NCBI RefSeq assembly: GCF_030053835.1
Contig: NZ_CP125655.1
Location: 3,968,001-4,032,000, forward strand
Direction of reading: 5' to 3'
Length of the DNA stretch: 64,000 nt
Source: Cellulomonas sp. ES6
GTDB taxonomy: Bacteria; Actinomycetota; Actinomycetes; Actinomycetales; Cellulomonadaceae
Part shown: piece after piece, positions 59,621 through 64,000 of the stretch
Layout of the letters: every line of letters starts with the position of its first letter
Numbering within the stretch: the stretch's first letter is position 1
Made by a program: the position numbers and the translations under genes
The notes under the pieces: generated by a model
Databases searched by the model: none
Seen by the model: the letters and a program-made list of their open reading frames with translations, nothing else
What the model was told of the DNA's origin: nothing

Positions 59621-59740
59621 CGGCGTCGCCGCGCTGGGTCGGATCCTCGGCGTCGCCGCGCTGGGTCGGATGCTCCGCGTCGCCGCGCTGGGTCGGATCC
59701 TCGGCGTCGCCGCGCTGGGTCGGATCCTCGGCGTCACCGC
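59621..59740. repeat. Four tandem copies of a 27-bp repeat
   Basis: The core CGCTGGGTCGGA starts at 59632, 59659, 59686 and 59713, each 27 bp apart, with GCGTCGC flanking. A fifth partial unit (GCGTCACCGC) follows near 59731. It fills the rest of the gap before the convergent DUF6544-like gene. Period 27 keeps frames open but no gene is supported. Confidence 0.85.
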
Positions 59741-59760
59741 GTCGGCGCGACGTCCGGGCG

Positions 59761-60909
59761 TCACCGCGCCGGTGCGACGTCGTCCAGCACCATCTCGGCG
59801 TAGCGGAACGGCTCGCCCGTGCTCGGGTGCCACATCGCGGCGGCCGCCGACGGCAGCCGGCGCCCGTGGTGCACCGCGTAGCCGTCCACCGGTGTCGACC
59901 AGCGCTCGCGTGTGAACGACCGCCCGTCGCGCGTGGCGCGGAAGCGGTCGTCGGAGACGAAGTCCACGAGGTCGCCGTCCTCGTCGAACTCGAGCACGGC
60001 CCGCACGGAGTGTCCGCCCTGCCGGTACGTCCCCCGCACGCGGCGCGCGTCGAGCTCCTCCCACGTCACGGGTGCGGCGAGCAGCGCGGACGGCGCCATC
60101 AGGCAGAGGTCGTTGAACAACGTCACCGTCTCGCTCCGGTCCATCGCCGGGCCCGCGCCGCGCAGGACGGGGACGGCGGAGAGCAGGTCACCCCGCATGG
60201 TGGCCCTGCCCTCGGTCAGCACGTGCAGCACGTCGACCGGGAGCCCCGCCGCGGTGGCGTCCAGCAGGAAGTGCCGGGTGGGGCGGGGGCCGGCCGTGTC
60301 CACCTGCTCGCCGGTGAAGGTCATCCACCGGTCGGACGGCCCGCTGCGGATCCGGCCGTGCAGCGTCACGCGCACGGCGGTCACCGGCGGGCGACCGACG
60401 CTGCCGGTGCGCCGCAGGTAGCGGGCGACGGCGGCCGGGAGCGTCGCGAGGTCGTCCACGGTGACGGCGCCCGCCCGGTCGGCGTCGGCCCGGACGTCGG
60501 CTGCGGCGAGGGCGGCCGCGACGCCGCGGCGGTACCGCGCGCGGGCGGACCAGTGCCCCGTCGCGCACCACCCGTGCAGGACCGCGATCCCGAGCACGAC
60601 GTTCGCGAGGGTGCCCCAGCGGGCGTCGCCGTGCGACACCACGAGCACCTGGGACGCCACGACCGCGACCGCGCCGGTCCGCCACCAGGTCGGCCGGTCG
60701 GCGATCAGGGCGGTGCCGGCCCCGATGAGGAGCACCGCCGTGGCGAGCCACGCGAGGCCCTCCGCCGACCCGACCGCCGGGGGTGCGGCGTCGCCGGCCA
60801 GGCCCGGACCTCCGGGTGTGGCGGCGAGCACGAGCAGGTGCGCCGCGCCGTGCGCCACCGCGAGCGCGCCCACGGCGAGGCGGACAGTGCTCCTGGGTCG
60901 GCCGGTCAC
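59761..60909 (-). CDS. DUF6544-like protein with N-terminal membrane segments
   Basis: A 382-residue protein. The first 130 residues hold about four membrane helices ([49 protein letters not shown] region); the rest is a soluble domain with [62 protein letters not shown] and [19 protein letters not shown]. This matches proteins annotated DUF6544, of unknown function. The GTG overlaps the marR stop, so both are controlled together. Confidence 0.75.
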   Translation of the reverse strand: MTGRPRSTVRLAVGALAVAHGAAHLLVLAATPGGPGLAGDAAPPAVGSAEGLAWLATAVLLIGAGTALIADRPTWWRTGAVAVVASQVLVVSHGDARWGTLANVVLGIAVLHGWCATGHWSARARYRRGVAAALAAADVRADADRAGAVTVDDLATLPAAVARYLRRTGSVGRPPVTAVRVTLHGRIRSGPSDRWMTFTGEQVDTAGPRPTRHFLLDATAAGLPVDVLHVLTEGRATMRGDLLSAVPVLRGAGPAMDRSETVTLFNDLCLMAPSALLAAPVTWEELDARRVRGTYRQGGHSVRAVLEFDEDGDLVDFVSDDRFRATRDGRSFTRERWSTPVDGYAVHHGRRLPSAAAAMWHPSTGEPFRYAEMVLDDVAPAR

Positions 60910-61367
60910 GCGGGGGTCCTCCCGTCGGCGAGCGCGGCGAGGCACCGGCCCACGAGGTCGGCGAGCCGGGCCAGGTCGGCGTCGTCGAGGCCGGCGAACG
61001 CCCGCGCGACGAGCTCCTGCTGCTGGGCGACCGCGGCGGGGGAGTCGAACAGCTCGGCGACCCGCGGTGTGGTGCGCAGGCGCGTGGCCCGGCGGTCCGC
61101 TGGGTCGGGGACCAGGTCCACCAGGCCGCGACGCTGGAGCTGGAGCGCGATCTGCTTGACGTTCTGCCGCGAGGTGCCGACGACCTCCGCGGCGCGCGTC
61201 AGCGTCGGGTGCTCGCCCGGGAAGGCGCGCACGAGCACCGCGAGCAGCAGCCACTGCCGGCTCGTGACGCCGTAGCCGGTGAGGGCCTCGTCCGTGTGGC
61301 GCGTCAGGTGCTGCCCGAGCACGAACAGCGTCCCGAACAGCTCCGCCTCGTCTGCCGCGCGCGTCAT
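60906..61367 (-). CDS. MarR-family transcriptional regulator
   Basis: A 153-residue MarR regulator: [27 protein letters not shown], then the winged helix ([32 protein letters not shown]) and the beta-wing [13 protein letters not shown]. It probably represses itself and the coupled DUF6544-like gene by binding the perfect inverted repeat 3 nt before its ATG, which overlaps its -10 hexamer. Confidence 0.92.
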   Translation of the reverse strand: MTRAADEAELFGTLFVLGQHLTRHTDEALTGYGVTSRQWLLLAVLVRAFPGEHPTLTRAAEVVGTSRQNVKQIALQLQRRGLVDLVPDPADRRATRLRTTPRVAELFDSPAAVAQQQELVARAFAGLDDADLARLADLVGRCLAALADGRTPA

Positions 61368-61370
61368 GTG

Positions 61371-61384
61371 CGTAAGGTATTACG
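61371..61384. promoter_or_regulatory. MarR operator-like inverted repeat overlapping the marR -10
   Basis: CGTAAGGTATTACG: 5-bp arms around a 4-nt centre. On the minus strand it contains TACCTT (61379-61374), 6 nt before ATG 61367. Confidence 0.65.
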
Positions 61385-61550
61385 GATCGCGCGGGTCTCG
61401 CGGGGGACGGAGGTCCCTCCGCGGGACGTCCCGGGGCCGGGACGGTGTTGCACCGGGTGCGGCGCCGGTCCTACCGTGTCCCGGTCGTCCGGGAGGGCGC
61501 GGCGCCCGCCGCCGTGCCGGCCGCACGACCCGGACCTGCTGGAGGCCCTC

Positions 61551-62066
61551 ATGCACTGCCCGTTCTGCCGCCACGCGGACTCGCGCGTCGTCGACTCCCG
61601 CACGTCGGACGACGGTCTGTCCATCCGCCGACGCCGGCAGTGCCCGCAGTGCAACCGCCGGTTCACGACGATCGAGACGGCCAGCCTCTCCGTGGTGAAG
61701 CGGTCCGGGGCCACGGAGCCGTTCAGCCGCGAGAAGATCGTGAACGGCGTCCGCAAGGCGTGCCAGGGCCGGCCGGTGAGCGAGGACGACCTCGCGCTGC
61801 TGGCGCAGCGGGTCGAGGAGACGCTGCGCGCGAGCGGGTCCGCCGAGCTGGACGCCTACGAGATCGGCCTCGCCATCCTCGGGCCGCTCCGCGACCTGGA
61901 CGAGGTCGCGTACCTGCGCTTCGCGAGCGTCTACCAGGCCTTCAGCAGCCTGGACGACTTCGAGGCCGCGATCACGGTGCTGCGCGCCGAGAACGAGGTG
62001 GCGGACGCCGCGCGTGCCGCGGGGGCCGCCGCGACCGGCGAGGGCGACGCCCCGGCCGCCTCCTGA
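61551..62066 (+). CDS. nrdR: Transcriptional repressor NrdR
   Basis: A 171-residue repressor of ribonucleotide reductase genes that senses ATP/dATP. The zinc ribbon has Cys pairs at MHCPFCRH and QCPQC; the ATP cone runs about residues 49-139 ([31 protein letters not shown]). The usual length is about 150-160; the extra tail is Ala/Gly-rich. GGAGG lies 5 nt before the ATG. Near lexA, as in many actinobacteria; no nrd gene is in this window. Confidence 0.96.
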   Translation: MHCPFCRHADSRVVDSRTSDDGLSIRRRRQCPQCNRRFTTIETASLSVVKRSGATEPFSREKIVNGVRKACQGRPVSEDDLALLAQRVEETLRASGSAELDAYEIGLAILGPLRDLDEVAYLRFASVYQAFSSLDDFEAAITVLRAENEVADAARAAGAAATGEGDAPAAS

Positions 62067-62132
62067 GAGGGTCGGTGCGGCCGGCGGGGTGACCTCCGGC
62101 GCTGCGACGCCCGGCCCCGTCGCCGGGCGTAC

Positions 62133-62138
62133 TACGGT
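62133..62138 (+). promoter_or_regulatory. -10 hexamer TACGGT of the S9 peptidase gene
   Basis: TACGGT, 7 nt, GTG 62146. Confidence 0.55.
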
Positions 62139-62145
62139 CGGTCGG

Positions 62146-64000
62146 GTGATCCCCACCGACCTCTCGCTCCTGCACGTCCCCGGAACCCCCGCGCTCGGTC
62201 CGGACGGCTCGTACGCCGTCGTCTCCCGCACCGCGCCCGACCTCGACCTCGACGAGTACACCGGCCAGCTCTGGCGGGTGCCGACGGACGGCTCGGGCGA
62301 GCCGGTCCGGCTCACCCGCGGACACCGCGACACGGACCCCCGGGTGTCGCCGGACGGGCGGTGGGTCGCGTTCCTGCGCGCCGAGCCGAAGGGCCGTCCC
62401 CAGCTGCACGTCGTCGAGGCGGCCGGCGGCGAACCCGTGCGGCTCACCGACGCGCCGCTGGGCGTGCAGACGTCCCGGTGGTCGCCGGACGGGTCCGCGC
62501 TCGCGTTCGTCGCGCGGGTGCCCGAGGAGGGCCGGTACGTCGCCGGCGAGGACGCCGGTGCCGAGCGGCCGCGGCACATCACGACGTTCCCGTACCGCAA
62601 CGACGGCGTGGGCTTCACCCGGGACAAGCGGCGGCAGCTCTTCGTCGTGCCGGTGCCGGCCGACCTGCCGGGGCGCAGCACGCCGGCGGCGGGCGACGAC
62701 GCGGCCCGCCAGGTCACGTCCGGGGAGCTGGACGTCGAGCAGGCCGAGTGGCTCCCCGACGGGCGCCACGTGGTGGTGGTGGCGGCACGCCACGCCTCGC
62801 GCGACGAGGACCTGCGCGCCGACGCCGTGGTGGTCGACACCGCGGAGGGTGCGGACGCGGCGCCGCGCGCGCTGACCGACGCGGACGCCGGCAGCACGCT
62901 GGCGGTCTCGGCCGCGCTGCCGTCGCCCGACGGGACGACGCTGTGGCTGCTCGCGCAGGACATGGGGACGTCCGGGAGGGACTTCGTCGCCCGGCAGACG
63001 GGCCTGTACCGGCTCGGCCTGACCGCGGGCGCGGACGGTGACGCCGGCCCCCGGGCGGACGGGCAGCCGCAGCGGCTGACCGACGACGAGGCCGTCGACC
63101 TGGACCCCGGCACCTTCGCGGTCACGGCCGACGGCGTGCTGGCCGGGGTGCTCCACCGGGGGACGGTGCTGCTGCGCGAGCTGCGCGCCGACGGCTCCGC
63201 GCGCGACCTCGTGACCGGGGAGCTGGCGGTGCACGGCGTGGCGGCCGCACCGGTCGCGCCGGTCGCGGTGGTCGCGGCCGCGGGCCCGCTGACGTCCGGG
63301 GACCTGCACGCGGTCGACCTCGCGTCCGGTACCACCCGGGTGCTGACCGACTGGTCCGCGCCGCTGCGTGCGACCGGGCGCGTGCGCGCGCCGCGGGAGC
63401 TGACGACCACGGCGCCGGACGGCTACCCCGTCCACGGCTGGGTGGTCACGCCCGACCCGGAGCGGTTCGCCGGCCCGCACCCGACGATCCTCATGATCCA
63501 CGGCGGCCCGTACGCGCAGTACACGGTCGGGCTGTTCGACGAGGTTCAGACGCTGGCGGAGGCCGGGTACGCCGTCGTGTACGGCAACCCGCGCGGATCG
63601 GCGGGCTACGGCTCCGCCCACGGCTCGGCGATCCGGCACGCGTTCGGCACCGTCGACACCGACGACGTCCTGGCGCTGCTCGACGCCGCGCTGACCGACC
63701 CCGCGCTGGACGGCGGGCGCGTGGGCGTCATGGGCGGCTCGTACGGCGGCTACCTGACCGCCTGGCTCACGACGCGGACGGACCGGTTCGCCGCGGCGAT
63801 CGTCGAGCGCGGCTTCCTCGACCCGGTGAGCTTCGTCGGCTCCAGCGACATCGGCTGGTTCTTCGGGCTCGAGTACCTCGGCGACGGCGACACGGACGAG
63901 GAGCGCGCCGCGGTCGCCGCGCAGTCGCCGATGGCGCACGTCGCGCGGGTCACGACGCCCACGCTGGTCATCCACTCCGAGCAGGACTGGCGGTGCCCCG
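62146..64000 (+). CDS. S9 family prolyl oligopeptidase/acylaminoacyl peptidase (3' end cut by window)
   Basis: 618 residues are visible. The first 420 or so form a beta-propeller with repeated VSPDGRWVAF, WSPDGSALAF and LPDGRHVVVV blades. The alpha/beta-hydrolase part follows: TILMIHGGPYAQY, NPRGSAGYG, nucleophile Ser532 in GGSYGGYLTAW, and Asp614 in HSEQDWRCP. The catalytic His lies beyond the edge. No signal peptide, so probably a cytosolic oligopeptidase or acylpeptide hydrolase. GTG 62146 fits the upstream hexamer. Confidence 0.93.
   Translation, partial: MIPTDLSLLHVPGTPALGPDGSYAVVSRTAPDLDLDEYTGQLWRVPTDGSGEPVRLTRGHRDTDPRVSPDGRWVAFLRAEPKGRPQLHVVEAAGGEPVRLTDAPLGVQTSRWSPDGSALAFVARVPEEGRYVAGEDAGAERPRHITTFPYRNDGVGFTRDKRRQLFVVPVPADLPGRSTPAAGDDAARQVTSGELDVEQAEWLPDGRHVVVVAARHASRDEDLRADAVVVDTAEGADAAPRALTDADAGSTLAVSAALPSPDGTTLWLLAQDMGTSGRDFVARQTGLYRLGLTAGADGDAGPRADGQPQRLTDDEAVDLDPGTFAVTADGVLAGVLHRGTVLLRELRADGSARDLVTGELAVHGVAAAPVAPVAVVAAAGPLTSGDLHAVDLASGTTRVLTDWSAPLRATGRVRAPRELTTTAPDGYPVHGWVVTPDPERFAGPHPTILMIHGGPYAQYTVGLFDEVQTLAEAGYAVVYGNPRGSAGYGSAHGSAIRHAFGTVDTDDVLALLDAALTDPALDGGRVGVMGGSYGGYLTAWLTTRTDRFAAAIVERGFLDPVSFVGSSDIGWFFGLEYLGDGDTDEERAAVAAQSPMAHVARVTTPTLVIHSEQDWRCP

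Noticed and set aside
59278..59760. Cobalamin riboswitch for a ribonucleotide reductase gene near nrdR
   Set aside because: No B12-box-like core was found and no nrd gene lies downstream on that strand.
59213..60064. Minus-strand frame containing IRPSAATPR repeats
   Set aside because: The repeated peptide is just the 27-bp DNA repeat read in frame; the frame overlaps the LysM gene end and the DUF6544-like gene.
1..64000. tRNA, rRNA, insertion sequences, integrases or attachment sites
   Set aside because: Reading both strands I saw no tRNA-like cloverleaf ends, transposase or recombinase motifs; genes are ordinary chromosomal families throughout.

Overview
The window is a chromosomal segment of a very high-GC Gram-positive bacterium. 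Actinobacterial family genes (ClgR, DUF3046, a DUF222/HNH nuclease, lexA divergent from a LysM gene, miaB/miaA/dapF/hflX synteny, gluABCD), SOS boxes close to TCGAAC-N4-GTTCGA and many GTG starts place it in Actinomycetota. It resembles a Cellulomonas-type micrococcale, which is an inference from style and gene order, not a proven assignment. I saw no rRNA, tRNA, insertion sequence, prophage or CRISPR array. Coding density is high and many genes are translationally coupled through ATGA or GTGA overlaps.

Layout: 1-7.6 kb holds a truncated aldehyde dehydrogenase, a DUF222/HNH nuclease, a small membrane protein, a P1-type self-processing hydrolase, thyA and azlCD, separated by short tandem-repeat spacers. 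7.8-12.0 kb is a ugp-like uptake operon (two permeases, lipoprotein, glycerophosphodiesterase) without its ATPase. 12.1-21.5 kb runs dapA, RNase J, a large acyltransferase/SGNH membrane protein, ftsK, pgsA, a CinA-like amidohydrolase and clgR. 21.6-35.5 kb is rich in DNA and RNA maintenance: nei2 and lhr on the minus strand, then DUF3046, a membrane-anchored phosphodiesterase, an MBL hydrolase, recA, recX and RNase Y.

35.5-39.0 kb is a complete gluABCD amino-acid importer on the minus strand, divergent from miaB. 40.8-46.6 kb is the most unusual stretch: three YbjN-family paralogues around a divergent promoter, one of them coupled by stop/start overlaps to an Hsp90-family ATPase and a large helical-repeat protein. 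It looks like a compact chaperone cassette. 46.6-55.6 kb continues with a frameshifted LigB-like gene, miaA, dapF, a thioredoxin-like protein, an RsmC-like methyltransferase, hflX, a DinG-type helicase and ldh. 55.6-64 kb has a LysR/aminotransferase-V divergent pair, lexA facing a LysM protein with three LexA boxes between them, a possible small RNA, a MarR-controlled pair, nrdR and a truncated S9 peptidase.

Two themes cross the window. First, at least twenty genes have a TAnnnT or CAnnnT hexamer placed 6-8 nt before the start codon, the signature of leaderless mRNAs; this also fixed many start choices. Second, the SOS response links recA, lexA and the LysM gene through matching LexA boxes.
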